NCBI RefSeq assembly: GCF_009183365.2
Contig: NZ_CP068230.1
Span: 2,633,001-2,697,000, forward strand
DNA from: Shewanella algae
Lineage (GTDB): Bacteria > Pseudomonadota > Gammaproteobacteria > Enterobacterales > Shewanellaceae
Direction of reading: 5' to 3'
Length of the DNA stretch: 64,000 bases
Positions 16,305 to 25,617 of this stretch are shown here, in pieces. The notes beneath the pieces were generated by a model. The model saw only the letters and a list, made by a program, of their open reading frames with translations. It ran no database searches and was not told the DNA's origin. Both the position numbers and the translations under genes were made by a program. How positions within the stretch are numbered: position 1 is the first letter of the stretch; each line of letters starts with the position of its first letter.

Positions 16305-18581
16305 TTACAGAGTTTCAAAATCATCGACATTGATTGCCGCCAACCGCAGCTTATCGGCCTCAAGCAACTGCTCATACTCGGCTTTACTGATAACCTCAGC
16401 GTCCAATGCCGCCTGATACAGAGATAAAGGCGCCAGTTTGGCAGGCAAACGGCCATCTTTTTGTGCCTTTCTCAGTTTGCCGTGCAGTTCACGGCACTGA
16501 TATTGAGCCTTGAATGCCGCTTCCACCTCGGCAATACCACTGGTGTCGCCGTCAAACTCAGGACAGAGGAAGGTCAGCCTGTCACGGGCCGGACCCGGTT
16601 TAAGCATGCTCTTGACCAGCTCAATGGACTGAGTGTCTTTCGGGCCGTTGAAGTGGTTCCCCAGCGGGAATACCAGCACACGCATGACCCAGGCAACCGG
16701 ACGATTGGGGAAGTTGGCTATCGCCTGCTCAAGCGCCTTGGCAGCCAGTTGCAATCGGGTATCCATCACATGTTTGACTATCGGCAGATCGTCAAACTGG
16801 CGGCCATTGTCTTCAAACAGTTTCAATGTGGCCGAGCCCAGATATAGCTGACTGAGAACGTCACCGAGTCTGGCCGAAATCATCTCCTTGCGCTTGAGAT
16901 CGCCGCCCAAGATAAGCATCGACAAGTCAGTCACCAGCGCCAGCGCCTTGGACAGACGGGCCATCTGCTTGTAATAGTCGCGGGTATCGCCACTCACGGG
17001 TGAGCGCTCAAAATAGCTACGGCTGAGGGCGTTGCCCAAAGAGCCAAAGGCGTTACGCAGCGCATAACCTATGTGGCCCATCAGCAAGGAGTCGAAACGC
17101 TCCAGCGCTTCACTGTTGTCTTCCATGCCGGCAGCTTCCATCTCGGCCAGCACATAAGGATGACAGCGGGTCGCGCCCTGACCGAAGATCATCAAACTAC
17201 GGGTCAGGATGTTGGCCCCTTCCACTGTGATGGAGATAGGGTTGGCCATATAGCCATGAGCCAGATAGTTTTTTGGCCCCATCTGAATACCCTTGCCGGA
17301 CTGAATATCCATGGCATCGTTCATCACCTGACGGCCAAGCTCTGTCATGTGATATTTGGCAATCGCGGTCACCACAGACGGTTTAACCTTGAGATCTATG
17401 CCTGTGGTTGTCAGACGACGGGCCGCTTCCAGCTGATAGGTGTTGGCGATGATCCTTGCCAGCGCTTCCTGAACCCCTTCAAACTGACCTATGGCCATGC
17501 CAAACTGTTTACGCACGTAGCTGTAGGCGGTTGTCGTCTTGGTCGCCATATGCGCTGACGACGTCGCCAGCGCCGGCAGTGAAATGCCACGTCCGGCAGA
17601 GAGACACTCCACCAGCATACGCCAGCCGCGGCCGGCGTATTGCGGGCCACCTATGATCCAATCCAGCGGAATAAATACCTCTTCCCCTTGAGTGGTACCA
17701 TTCATAAAGGCCATATTGAGCGGATTGTGACGGCGACCAATTTTCACGCCGGGATGATCGGTTGGGATCAGGGCGCAGGTGATCCCCAAGTTAACCTTGT
17801 CCCCCAACAGCCCGTCTGGGTCACGCATCTGAAATGCCAGCCCCAGCACAGTGGCCACAGGTGCCAGCGTGATGTAACGCTTGTTCCAGCTCAGCTTCAG
17901 CCCCAGAGTTTCCTCGCCCTGGAACTCACCGCGGCAGACTAGCCCTTCATCGGGAATGGCACCGGCATCTGAGCCGGCTTCGGGGCCGGTCAGGGCGAAA
18001 CAAGGGATCTCTTCCCCTTTGGCCAAGGCCGGCAACCAATGCTCTTTCTGCTCCTTGGTACCATAGTGAGTCAACAGCTCACCCGGGCCGAGTGAGTTGG
18101 GTACCATCACAGTCACGGCGGCGCTGACACTGCGGCTCGCCAACTTACTGACTATGGTGGAGTTGGCATAGGCAGAAAACTCACGGCCACCGTATTTTTT
18201 GGGGATGATCAGCGCAAAGAAGCCTTCTTTCTTGAAGTACTCCCACAGCTCAGGCGGTAAGTCCTTGCGGTTGTTGACTATGTCATAGTCATCAATCATC
18301 TTTAGCGCCGTCATCACCTGATGGTCGATAAAGTCTTTCTCTTCGGCGCTCAGTGCCGGCTTGCCATAGGCGTGCAGGCTTTCCCAGTTGGGTTTACCAC
18401 GAAACAGCTCGGCTTCCCACCAGACATCACCGGCCTCCATCGCTTCACGCTCTGTATCAGAAAGCGGCGGTAACACCTTACGAAAGAAGGCCAATACCGG
18501 CCGTGTCACGAACTGCAGGCGTATATTGCGCACGAAGAACAGCGCTATCAGGGCAACAATTATTAGAAGGATAATACTCAT
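16305..18581 (-). CDS. fadE: Acyl-CoA dehydrogenase FadE
   Basis: FadE catalyses the first step of aerobic fatty-acid beta-oxidation, introducing the 2,3 double bond with FAD. The 758-residue length is typical of the large FadE type. It begins with a membrane-anchor helix (MSIILLIIVALIALFFV) and carries acyl-CoA dehydrogenase segments such as CFALTGPEAGSDAG near residue 197 and GRGISLPALA. An earlier in-frame start at 18626 would add 15 residues ahead of the anchor; ATG 18581 is preferred. It begins 10 bases after psrA ends, so it is co-transcribed with that regulator. Confidence 0.95.
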   Translation of the reverse strand: MSIILLIIVALIALFFVRNIRLQFVTRPVLAFFRKVLPPLSDTEREAMEAGDVWWEAELFRGKPNWESLHAYGKPALSAEEKDFIDHQVMTALKMIDDYDIVNNRKDLPPELWEYFKKEGFFALIIPKKYGGREFSAYANSTIVSKLASRSVSAAVTVMVPNSLGPGELLTHYGTKEQKEHWLPALAKGEEIPCFALTGPEAGSDAGAIPDEGLVCRGEFQGEETLGLKLSWNKRYITLAPVATVLGLAFQMRDPDGLLGDKVNLGITCALIPTDHPGVKIGRRHNPLNMAFMNGTTQGEEVFIPLDWIIGGPQYAGRGWRMLVECLSAGRGISLPALATSSAHMATKTTTAYSYVRKQFGMAIGQFEGVQEALARIIANTYQLEAARRLTTTGIDLKVKPSVVTAIAKYHMTELGRQVMNDAMDIQSGKGIQMGPKNYLAHGYMANPISITVEGANILTRSLMIFGQGATRCHPYVLAEMEAAGMEDNSEALERFDSLLMGHIGYALRNAFGSLGNALSRSYFERSPVSGDTRDYYKQMARLSKALALVTDLSMLILGGDLKRKEMISARLGDVLSQLYLGSATLKLFEDNGRQFDDLPIVKHVMDTRLQLAAKALEQAIANFPNRPVAWVMRVLVFPLGNHFNGPKDTQSIELVKSMLKPGPARDRLTFLCPEFDGDTSGIAEVEAAFKAQYQCRELHGKLRKAQKDGRLPAKLAPLSLYQAALDAEVISKAEYEQLLEADKLRLAAINVDDFETL

Positions 18582-18591
18582 AACCAGACCT

Positions 18592-19239
18592 TTATTCTGC
18601 TTGAGAAACCAGCGGCACAGCCACACCGGCGGCCATGTAGGGGATCACCTTGCGGATGACCGCCTCTATATCATTATGTTCACCAAAGTCGGCTTCGGCT
18701 ATCTCATTGAGCGCATCGGCCGAGGCCATGGTGAAAACTATGGTTCCCAGGGTAAAGTGCAAGCGCCAGAACATCTCTGCCGGCGGAATGTGAGGTGCAC
18801 TGCCGGACACAGCCTGAACAAACTGATCCAGATGCTCACCATAGTGGGTGGTAATAAACCAGCGCAAGTGCCCCTGGCTTTCGATGTAACCGCGACCGAG
18901 CAGTTGCAGGAAGATACTGGTTCCTTCGTTGCGGACTTTGTTGAGTTCAAGCAGCGGTCCCACCAGGGAGGAAAAAATGGCATCCAAAGAAGCTTGTTTA
19001 TCCCGGCCGATAAGCTCATTGATGGCGTTGGACGCCGACGGCATAAACACGTCCAGGTAACGTGCCAAAACCGCGCGGATGAGCTCTTTTTTGGAACCAA
19101 AATGGTAGTTTACAGATGCAAGATTCACTTCTGCTTTGCTGGTGATAAGCCTGAGGGAGGTTTCTGAAAACCCCCGCTCGGCAAACAGCTTCTCCGCGGC
19201 ATCGAGAATTCTTGTCTTGGTATCAGATCGACTTGCCAT
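18592..19239 (-). CDS. psrA: TetR-family fatty-acid regulator, PsrA-like
   Basis: A 215-residue TetR-family repressor. The N-terminal helix-turn-helix is clear (ILDAAEKLFAERGFSETSLR, then ASVNYHFGSKKELIRAVL near residues 40-57), and the C-terminal ligand domain is alpha-helical. PsrA in Pseudomonas and Shewanella responds to long-chain fatty acids or acyl-CoA and represses beta-oxidation genes. Here it sits upstream of and is coupled to fadE, with a strong inverted repeat 14 bases before its own start. The identity as PsrA is inferred from fold, neighbour and operator. Confidence 0.85.
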   Translation of the reverse strand: MASRSDTKTRILDAAEKLFAERGFSETSLRLITSKAEVNLASVNYHFGSKKELIRAVLARYLDVFMPSASNAINELIGRDKQASLDAIFSSLVGPLLELNKVRNEGTSIFLQLLGRGYIESQGHLRWFITTHYGEHLDQFVQAVSGSAPHIPPAEMFWRLHFTLGTIVFTMASADALNEIAEADFGEHNDIEAVIRKVIPYMAAGVAVPLVSQAE

Positions 19240-19252
19240 TCCGTGACCTTAG

Positions 19253-19279
19253 TTAATTTAAAACACTCGTTTAAATTAA
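19253..19279. promoter_or_regulatory. PsrA-type operator upstream of psrA-fadE
   Basis: TTAATTTAAA and TTTAAATTAA are perfect 10-bp inverted arms separated by ACACTCG. The core AAAC-N4-GTTT resembles the PsrA half-site spacing known from Pseudomonas. Only 13 bases separate it from the psrA start codon, so binding would block the psrA-fadE transcript. Confidence 0.8.
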
Positions 19280-19347
19280 ACATTGGTTACACTTATGTCA
19301 AACTAAATCTCGGCCTCTTAGGCCCGCAAACCGCCGTTAAAGACAGC

Positions 19348-19938
19348 TCAGCGAAAGCCTGCTCCTTTGTGGTTGGTCTCGCGGGATTCAAGCCGTTTGG
19401 CTTCTGATTTAGGCAACATCACATAGAGGGCCCCATAGCCGCCATGTTCGCGCTGAGCGCTGTGAAACGCTTGCACTTCATCCATCTGCGACAACCAGAA
19501 GTTGACACAGGACTTGATAAGCCCAGGAAACGGCTTACGATTCTGCCCTTTGCCATGGATCACCAGCACGCAGCGGTGGCCCAAAGCCACCTGAGCTTGA
19601 ATGAAACCGAGCAGATAATCTCTGGCTTGGCGCACCGACATGGCATGAATATCCAGCTCGGCGGCTATCTTGTATTTGCCGAGACGTAAATTCTTGAATA
19701 CCGCCTCCTGGATCCCCTGCTGCTTGTAGCTGAGCATATCATCGGGTTTCACTCTGGGGATCAGCGCTAAATCCAAGGTCAGGCGCTGCAGGTACTCATG
19801 GGCCTCGGCGGCGGCTTTGCGTGCCTGTTTTGACTCGCTGGAAAGAGGTTTCGCTCTGGTCTGGGCCTGGGTTTGTTGCTTGAGCGGCACCACATCGGCC
19901 ATTTCTTGCATAAAAAGTGTCAGATCATCTGCTTTCAT
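19348..19938 (-). CDS. smrA: Smr-domain endonuclease SmrA
   Basis: A 196-residue protein with a C-terminal Smr domain: ELDIHAMSVRQARDYLLGFI (LDxH motif, near residues 94-113) and VLVIHGKGQ (HGKG motif, near 126). It is close in length to E. coli YdaL/SmrA, which has nicking endonuclease activity in vitro; Smr domains also act in ribosome rescue, so the cellular role is open. The N-terminal 70 residues are charged and probably flexible. It is transcribed alone, divergent from the SnoaL-like gene. Confidence 0.85.
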   Translation of the reverse strand: MKADDLTLFMQEMADVVPLKQQTQAQTRAKPLSSESKQARKAAAEAHEYLQRLTLDLALIPRVKPDDMLSYKQQGIQEAVFKNLRLGKYKIAAELDIHAMSVRQARDYLLGFIQAQVALGHRCVLVIHGKGQNRKPFPGLIKSCVNFWLSQMDEVQAFHSAQREHGGYGALYVMLPKSEAKRLESRETNHKGAGFR

Positions 19939-20053
19939 GATGCGACTCCTCCAACTTATGACGAGGTTTACACACTTTGTAAAGAAATCAATCTTCTGTT
20001 ACCAAGGGGCTTCTATTATAGTGAGGTCAGATGAGCCTGCTTAGATGATTTTA

Positions 20054-20656
20054 ATGAAATTCCTGACCCTATTGTTCTTTTGCCTGATTTCTGTGCTTCA
20101 GCCCCTCAAGGCCGCCGAATTGCAGGATAAAGACCAAGCAGCCCTTAATCGTGTCTATGTCATGTTCAACCGGGCATTTAATGAACTCGACTCAGCTCCT
20201 TTGGAGGATATATACGCCGAGGATGCCACTTATATTCCTGAACAGCAAAGCCTTGCCATAGTTCAGGGGCGTGAAAACGTACTCAAACTGTATCAAAAGT
20301 TCTTTGACCGAATTCGCCATAAACAAGCCAGGATAGATGTGGATTTTAGGGTTGTTCAGCGTCAGGCACACGGAAAGAGCGCCACTGACATAGGCTATTA
20401 TCTGGTGCGTTTTCACCCGCCAAAAGATACTGAAGAACCCATGAGCGAGTTTGCCGGTAAAATCGTTATCGTCAGCCATAAAGATAAAAAAGGTAACTGG
20501 TTAGTGGATGTTGATACCAGCAACCGCGCCGAGCCTGAGCATTATTTCAACGCCAAACCCCAACCTAACCTGTATTATGGCGAGCAGTTTGCCCCCGTGC
20601 CCCCTGCCAGCGATCTCCCACCCAGTGTTGAAATTGAAATCGTTCATGCCAAGTAA
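20054..20656 (+). CDS. Exported SnoaL/DUF4440-like protein
   Basis: A protein of about 200 residues with a clear signal peptide (MKFLTLLFFCLISVLQPLKAA, cleavage near AAE). The mature part begins with a helical stretch containing NRAFNELDSAPLEDIYAEDATYIPE, typical of the SnoaL/NTF2-like DUF4440 cone-shaped fold. Such proteins bind small ligands or act as hydrolase/isomerase-like enzymes, but substrates vary and none can be assigned. A start at 20045 would add MIL. The C-terminal 40 residues are proline-rich and probably disordered. Confidence 0.7.
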   Translation: MKFLTLLFFCLISVLQPLKAAELQDKDQAALNRVYVMFNRAFNELDSAPLEDIYAEDATYIPEQQSLAIVQGRENVLKLYQKFFDRIRHKQARIDVDFRVVQRQAHGKSATDIGYYLVRFHPPKDTEEPMSEFAGKIVIVSHKDKKGNWLVDVDTSNRAEPEHYFNAKPQPNLYYGEQFAPVPPASDLPPSVEIEIVHAK

Positions 20657-20776
20657 TTGGCAGTACTTGAGCGTGTGCCCTGCGGATATAAGGGCGCTAT
20701 CGTTTTTGCTGCAATTACAATGACGGATTACCTTGTTCACTTCTCTTGCTGAAGTTCACGACAAATAAAAGGAATT

Positions 20777-21472
20777 ATGAGTCAGATGACGCCATCCAAA
20801 GCCTTATTGAACGATTGCAAATGGTTCGATCGCACCTTTACCGGCAAATACACTAACCTGGATTTGGTAAGCGAAATCACTTTGCCCATCTCTTTGAGCT
20901 TTTTTACTTTGCCCTGGAGAAAAGAGCTGCCGCTGCTTTTGAGCCTAGTTCCCGTTATTGTGCTGGCCACTCTGCTGGCACCTTTTATGGGAAAGGTTCA
21001 GTTGCTGTTGCTCCCTGCCTGTAGCGTCATCTGGTTTTTGATATATATCCAGGTACGCAAAGGCCGGATACTGACTCAGTTAGGCGTGAAAAGCAGTGCC
21101 AAAGACGAGCGGCAGATAAGGATAAACCAAACCTGTATTCTCCTGCCTCAATATCTCACGGGAGCAACGACCGCTGTCGCCAAAGAGGATATTGCGAGTC
21201 TGGTGTTCCACTGGGTGGGCTATCATGACAATCATCAGCTTGAGCGCAAACGAGCTCACGCCGTGACAGTTAAGCTGAAAAACGGCCGGGAGTACCGGCT
21301 CTCTGGTACGGCCTATCCCTTACGAAGCCTGCTTTATCTGGCCATTTTCTTTGACTACCCGCTGCAGCTGATAGAAGCTTTACCTGCCAAAGGACGCCTT
21401 ATCCAATTTGCCATAGGGCTTGCGTTCAGTGTTTTGATGCTCAATCTGGTAATGATTTTCATCATCCACTAA
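20777..21472 (+). CDS. Membrane protein, unknown function
   Basis: A 231-residue protein with about three hydrophobic segments: ELPLLLSLVPVIVLATLLAP near residue 55, QLLLLPACSVIWFLIYIQV near 75, and a C-terminal LIQFAIGLAFSVLMLNLVMIF. Between them is a soluble region of about 110 residues. No family was recognised. RBS AAAGGAATT precedes the ATG. It stands alone between two unrelated genes, and context gives no functional clue. Confidence 0.65.
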   Translation: MSQMTPSKALLNDCKWFDRTFTGKYTNLDLVSEITLPISLSFFTLPWRKELPLLLSLVPVIVLATLLAPFMGKVQLLLLPACSVIWFLIYIQVRKGRILTQLGVKSSAKDERQIRINQTCILLPQYLTGATTAVAKEDIASLVFHWVGYHDNHQLERKRAHAVTVKLKNGREYRLSGTAYPLRSLLYLAIFFDYPLQLIEALPAKGRLIQFAIGLAFSVLMLNLVMIFIIH

Positions 21473-21615
21473 CCAAAGCTTCCAAGGCCTAGCAATATAG
21501 CCGCTTTTCAATGCAAGGCTGCCGTCAAAGCGCTATTATGAGCGAAACTCAAGCCGGGATGCCGGCGCCTTTTTACCATTCACGATTGAAACAGAGATTG
21601 AAACAGAAAATCCCG

Positions 21616-22095
21616 ATGCCAACCAATACCCTTTGCCCTTGCCACTCCAAGCTCCCCTACTGCGAATGCTGTCAGCCGCTGCACACTAAGCAGCACACAG
21701 CTGCTACTCCAGAGCAGTTGATGCGCTCCCGCTATGCCGCCTTTGTCAAACAGGAGTTTGACTATCTTATCGATACCCATCACCAGGACTATCGACAGGG
21801 ACTCACGACGCAAATCCTGGCACAAATGCCAAAGACTCAGTGGCTGGGACTGCAGATTGTCGAGCGGGAACCTTTGACTCCGGGGCAAACCCAGGCCAGA
21901 GTCACTTTCAAGGCCTGGTATTTGGCCGATGGCCAGTTGGACGCTATTTTTGAAGAATCGAAATTTATACTTGAGGCCGGCAACTGGTTTTACACCGAGG
22001 GCAAGCAGTTCGCCGTCAGCTATCCCAAACGCAATGAACCCTGCATTTGCAACAGCGGTCACAAGTTCAAACACTGCTGTCTGAAACGGATTTAG
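21616..22095 (+). CDS. ychJ: YchJ family protein with SEC-C motifs
   Basis: A 159-residue protein of the UPF0225/YchJ family. It has cysteine-rich SEC-C motifs at both ends: CPCHSKLPYCECCQPLH at the N-terminus and CICNSGHKFKHCC at the C-terminus. The middle carries LMRSRYAAFVKQEFDYLI, characteristic of the family. SEC-C motifs bind zinc; the role of YchJ is unknown. A longer frame opens at 21511 but the extra 35 residues are unlike the family; ATG 21616 gives the expected N-terminus. Confidence 0.87.
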   Translation: MPTNTLCPCHSKLPYCECCQPLHTKQHTAATPEQLMRSRYAAFVKQEFDYLIDTHHQDYRQGLTTQILAQMPKTQWLGLQIVEREPLTPGQTQARVTFKAWYLADGQLDAIFEESKFILEAGNWFYTEGKQFAVSYPKRNEPCICNSGHKFKHCCLKRI

Positions 22096-22151
22096 CTAGG
22101 AGTTATTTAAGTTCGGCCCCAAGTTGGCCAGAGTGAGCTTGGGCTGGCTAA

Positions 22152-24326
22152 TCAGTGCAGCAACAGCGGTTGACTCTGCTGCAAGAAAGCGCTGAATTCA
22201 GCTTCTCTGAGTGCCGGGCTGTACAGGAATCCCTGGGCCTGATGACACATGCAGGATGTGAGAAAACGTTCCTGCTCGGCGGTTTCAACTCCTTCTGCTG
22301 TCAGAGAGATATTCAGCGCCTTGGCCATGGCGATAATCGCGCTGACGATTTCGCGACTCTCGCGGCTAATATTGAGATCTGAGATAAAAGACCTGTCTAT
22401 CTTGAGCTTGCTGATGGGAAACTGTTTCAAATAGCGCATTGAACTGTAGCCCGTACCGAAATCATCAATGGCAAGCCCTACCCCCAAATCTGCCAACTCC
22501 TGGCATAGATTGGTGGCATAGCGTATATCTTCCATCAACTCGGTTTCGGTGATCTCCAGAATAAGCGTACCTGGCTTCAAGCGGTAACGATTGAGCAGTT
22601 GCCACACCTGCTCATAAAGATTGCTGCCGAAAAACTGCCGCGCCGACACGTTCACATGCATGGCGATATTAATATTGTGGTGCTGCCACAAATTAAGCTG
22701 GCGACAGGCGGCCTCCAGCACCCAGGTACCTATGGCATTGATAAGCCCAGACTGTTCGGCAATATCGATAAAGGCGCCGGGATACAGTACTCCCCGCTTG
22801 GGATGGTGCCAGCGGATCAGTGCTTCGGCACCTATGTAACTGCAGCTTTGCAAATCTTTAAGCGGCTGATAATAAAGTTCAAACTGTCTGCCCCGAATGG
22901 CGGCGTGCAGATCTCTTTCTATCTGGGCATCATCTTTGAACGCCTTGAGCAACGCGCTGTTGAAAAACTGGATTGCCGTACCCTGCTTCTTCTTGGCGTA
23001 TTGCAGCGCAATATCGGCACAAGTCAGCGGCGCTACCAATTCGGCGACTTCGGCAATGTCCACCGCCGCCAGTGCCGGCTTGGGATCCACTTGCTCACGG
23101 CCGATATTGATGGGATTGCACAACTGTTGATAGAGGCGATGACAACAAACATCGATATCAAGCTCGTTGTTATCATCGAGCAGGAGGGCAAACTCATCAC
23201 TGCCTACCCTGGCAATATTGCAGCCGGGATAAAGAGAGGCAAAGTGTTTCAAACGGCGGGCCACTTCAATCAGCAAGGCATCACCCTGTTCATGCCCATA
23301 GGTATCATTGAAGCGTTTAAAACCAATCAAATCGATCAGCAGCAACTGCCCGCTATAGGTTCTATCGAGTAAACGATTGAAATGGGTGCGGTTGTATAGT
23401 CCGGTCAGGCTGCAACGCCAGGCCAAGCGCTCAAGTTCGGCCTGATAATTATGCTGCTCGGTACAATCTTCACTGGAGACCAAGACATAATGGTTACCGC
23501 GCTGAGTGATAAATTGACTGGCATGATATCTGAGCCAGTATTCCTGGCCCTGCTCACGATTGAGCATCACTTCACCGGTAGCCACTTCACCGCGCAGTAC
23601 TTTGGCCAGGGTCATTTCAGCCTGTTTGGGTTGCTGATGAAAAAAGGCCAATTGCTTCAGGCTGGCACCAAGCATTTTTTCTTTCGGGATACCGGTGATC
23701 TGTTCATGGGCGCTGTTGATGTATTCAATCGCTTCTGTGTGCAGATTGATTAACATGGTGACCTGGGCCGACTGCTCCGCGGCCGACTGAAACAGCGTCA
23801 GTAGTTCATCTTTACGGTAGGCATCATAGGTCGCCAGAGTCAGCGCCAGTTGATCAGCGACTTGCGATGCCAGGTGGATTTCCAAATCGCTCCAGAGTTC
23901 GCCGGCAATAGTTCGCTCCAGGCTCAATACGCCTTCAATGTGGCCATTGATCCTGATAGCGATATCCAGGGCACTGGCAATACCGTTGGCGTTAAAGTAG
24001 ACCTCGGCAAGCTCGCTCATCCGCCAATCTGCTAGCGCGTCATTGGCGTCAATGTGGCGTCTTTGTTTGAGTTGATCTATATAGGCGGGTATTTGACTGA
24101 GGTGTTGCGGTCTGGGCGTCTGAATAGGTCGCCCTGAGCCAAAGCGGGCAACTTCAAACTGCACATGTTGATCCCTGGACCAGGACCAGACACTGGCGTG
24201 TTGCACATCAAGGTACTGACACAAGAGCTCAGTAGCCAGTTCAGCCGTCTTGGCGAAATCGCCCTGCTGCTTGGCAACCGAGTTGGTCAACAACTCCAGC
24301 AATCGCTGATACCTACGTCGCTTCAC
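22152..24326 (-). CDS. GAF-PAS-GGDEF-EAL cyclic-di-GMP signalling protein
   Basis: A 724-residue protein likely to act in cyclic-di-GMP turnover. Domains in order: GAF (about 15-165), PAS (about 180-300), GGDEF (about 305-455) and EAL (about 470-720). The GGDEF signature is changed to GSDEF near residue 375. The EAL domain keeps AEALIRWHHP, NVSARQF, EITETELM, DDFGTGYSS, KLKIDRSF and AEGVE, so phosphodiesterase activity is expected and diguanylate cyclase activity is uncertain. No membrane segments were seen, so it is cytoplasmic. The GAF and PAS domains suggest small-ligand or redox sensing. No neighbouring gene explains its target. Confidence 0.9.
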   Translation of the reverse strand: MKRRRYQRLLELLTNSVAKQQGDFAKTAELATELLCQYLDVQHASVWSWSRDQHVQFEVARFGSGRPIQTPRPQHLSQIPAYIDQLKQRRHIDANDALADWRMSELAEVYFNANGIASALDIAIRINGHIEGVLSLERTIAGELWSDLEIHLASQVADQLALTLATYDAYRKDELLTLFQSAAEQSAQVTMLINLHTEAIEYINSAHEQITGIPKEKMLGASLKQLAFFHQQPKQAEMTLAKVLRGEVATGEVMLNREQGQEYWLRYHASQFITQRGNHYVLVSSEDCTEQHNYQAELERLAWRCSLTGLYNRTHFNRLLDRTYSGQLLLIDLIGFKRFNDTYGHEQGDALLIEVARRLKHFASLYPGCNIARVGSDEFALLLDDNNELDIDVCCHRLYQQLCNPINIGREQVDPKPALAAVDIAEVAELVAPLTCADIALQYAKKKQGTAIQFFNSALLKAFKDDAQIERDLHAAIRGRQFELYYQPLKDLQSCSYIGAEALIRWHHPKRGVLYPGAFIDIAEQSGLINAIGTWVLEAACRQLNLWQHHNINIAMHVNVSARQFFGSNLYEQVWQLLNRYRLKPGTLILEITETELMEDIRYATNLCQELADLGVGLAIDDFGTGYSSMRYLKQFPISKLKIDRSFISDLNISRESREIVSAIIAMAKALNISLTAEGVETAEQERFLTSCMCHQAQGFLYSPALREAEFSAFLQQSQPLLLH

Positions 24327-24352
24327 ACATGTCCTCAGGTTCCCTTTCGGGC

Positions 24353-24382
24353 TTAAAGAAACCCGCGCCGAATGCGCGGGCC
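24353..24382 (-). terminator. Terminator after the DUF406 gene
   Basis: On the minus strand CCCGCGC-ATTCG-GCGCGGG (24362-24380) is followed by TTTCTTT. It lies between the DUF406 gene and the GGDEF-EAL gene and separates their transcripts. Confidence 0.8.
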
Positions 24383-24520
24383 TGTTATCACTTCTCTGCG
24401 CGAGATTACACTTTTACATAATATCCAGCAAGATAACTCATACTTTCTTACATTTACCCTGCCATGGGCGGCCTCACAACCTTTCGGATCTGGCCACCTT
24501 TGACCATTTACTTAAGTCAC

Positions 24521-24811
24521 TTATGCCAAGCCGTTTTCCAACTGAAAAATCATTTTCTCGGCACTACAGGAAAAAGTCAGAGCCAGGGTAACAGCCTGCT
24601 CATCGTTGCAGAGCTCAGCCTTGACATCGGCGAAGCGGCCTTCGGCCAATTGCTTTAGCGCCTCGACATCGGCTACCGCCGACTCACCTTGAAAAGTCAA
24701 CGAAAGCAAGGTGTCTCCTTCTTCGACCACTGTCCCTATATCCACATAGCTGCCACACTCGGCACAAGTGTCCTGCACATTGGCGGCCTGAGCCTGTTCA
24801 ATACTCTTCAT
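24521..24811 (-). CDS. YfcZ/YiiS family protein (DUF406)
   Basis: A 96-residue protein with AECGSYVDIGTVVEEGD near residues 17-33 and a following alpha/beta pattern, which matches DUF406 (E. coli YfcZ and YiiS). These are small cytoplasmic proteins of unknown role. It has a terminator behind it and appears to be expressed alone. Confidence 0.8.
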   Translation of the reverse strand: MKSIEQAQAANVQDTCAECGSYVDIGTVVEEGDTLLSLTFQGESAVADVEALKQLAEGRFADVKAELCNDEQAVTLALTFSCSAEKMIFQLENGLA

Positions 24812-24881
24812 CTATATGTCTCCGATGCTGATAGGCACGCACCATTATACGACATTGACAAGACCCGGACTGAGGCAAGAC

Positions 24882-25370
24882 TCACGCAGTTTGATAAAGA
24901 CCGGCCAACCTGCGCTGCTCGGAGAGTTGGTCAACAAACTCCATCAAAGCCACCTTGGGTTGGTTCAAGACACCTTCCGTGCGCAGCCTTGTGTGCCAAT
25001 CGCAGTTATCCAGCGCCACCTGCATTCCGCTATCTCTCTTTCCCCTGATAACCAAAGGTTCGGGCATCAAGGCCTGGGCCAGTTGAAAGCTGCGCTCGCC
25101 CTCACTGATAAAATGATAACTGTTGTCTACCAGGGAAGGTTCTTGACTCAAGTCCCCAACCAAAGGTTGAGGCGCAGGCAGATCAAATTGCTGCCGCAGG
25201 ACAGTGTCCTTTTCAACATCGTCATGCAGGTGAAACTGGGGCCAATCGCGCACATCCTGAGACAGCAACGCCAAAAGCAGGGCAAACTCCCCCCGGCGAT
25301 GGGACTCAACAGCTAGATTAAGCCGTTCGCCCAATTGCAGTTCATTGATTAAGGAAACATCAGTGCGCAT
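24882..25370 (-). CDS. VC2046/SO_2500 family protein
   Basis: A 162-residue protein that matches the uncharacterised VC2046/SO_2500 family, named after Vibrio and Shewanella members. It is soluble and acidic, with conserved-looking stretches LNLAVESHRRGEFALLLALL near residues 16-35 and MEFVDQLSEQRRLAGLY near the C-terminus. No catalytic motif was recognised. It supports the taxonomic placement in Shewanella or close relatives. Confidence 0.75.
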   Translation of the reverse strand: MRTDVSLINELQLGERLNLAVESHRRGEFALLLALLSQDVRDWPQFHLHDDVEKDTVLRQQFDLPAPQPLVGDLSQEPSLVDNSYHFISEGERSFQLAQALMPEPLVIRGKRDSGMQVALDNCDWHTRLRTEGVLNQPKVALMEFVDQLSEQRRLAGLYQTA

Positions 25371-25451
25371 AAAAAAACATCAACAAAACAACTCGTTGTT
25401 AGTTAATCGACCAAATGACCACGAACTTTAGCCCTTTTTTTAAAATCGGGC

Positions 25452-25480
25452 TTTACATGAAAAAGGTTTCTGACTACTAT
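25452..25480 (+). promoter_or_regulatory. Promoter of the tRNA-Tyr cluster
   Basis: TTTACA (25452-25457) and TACTAT (25475-25480) are separated by 17 bases. The following GGCGGCCGC discriminator is GC-rich, a hallmark of stringently controlled stable-RNA promoters. It ends 15 bases before the first tRNA-Tyr. Confidence 0.8.
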
Positions 25481-25495
25481 GGCGGCCGCAATTGA

Positions 25496-25580
25496 GGAGG
25501 GGTTCCCGAGTGGCCAAAGGGATCAGACTGTAAATCTGACGGCTCCGCCTTCGAAGGTTCGAATCCTTCTCCCTCCACCA
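25496..25580 (+). tRNA. tRNA-Tyr (GTA), copy 1
   Basis: An 85-nt class II tRNA with anticodon GTA (CTGTAAATC loop), a long variable arm, TTCGAATCC T-loop region and encoded CCA. The acceptor stem pairs GGAGGGG with TCCCTCC. Confidence 0.97.
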
Positions 25581-25617
25581 TTTGCCTACAATTTAAAAGA
25601 CACGAAAGTGAAATCGT

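Noticed and set aside
18388..19167. A 259-codon plus-strand frame opposite fadE and psrA
   Set aside because: It is antisense to two clear genes and their junction; composition is typical of a shadow frame.
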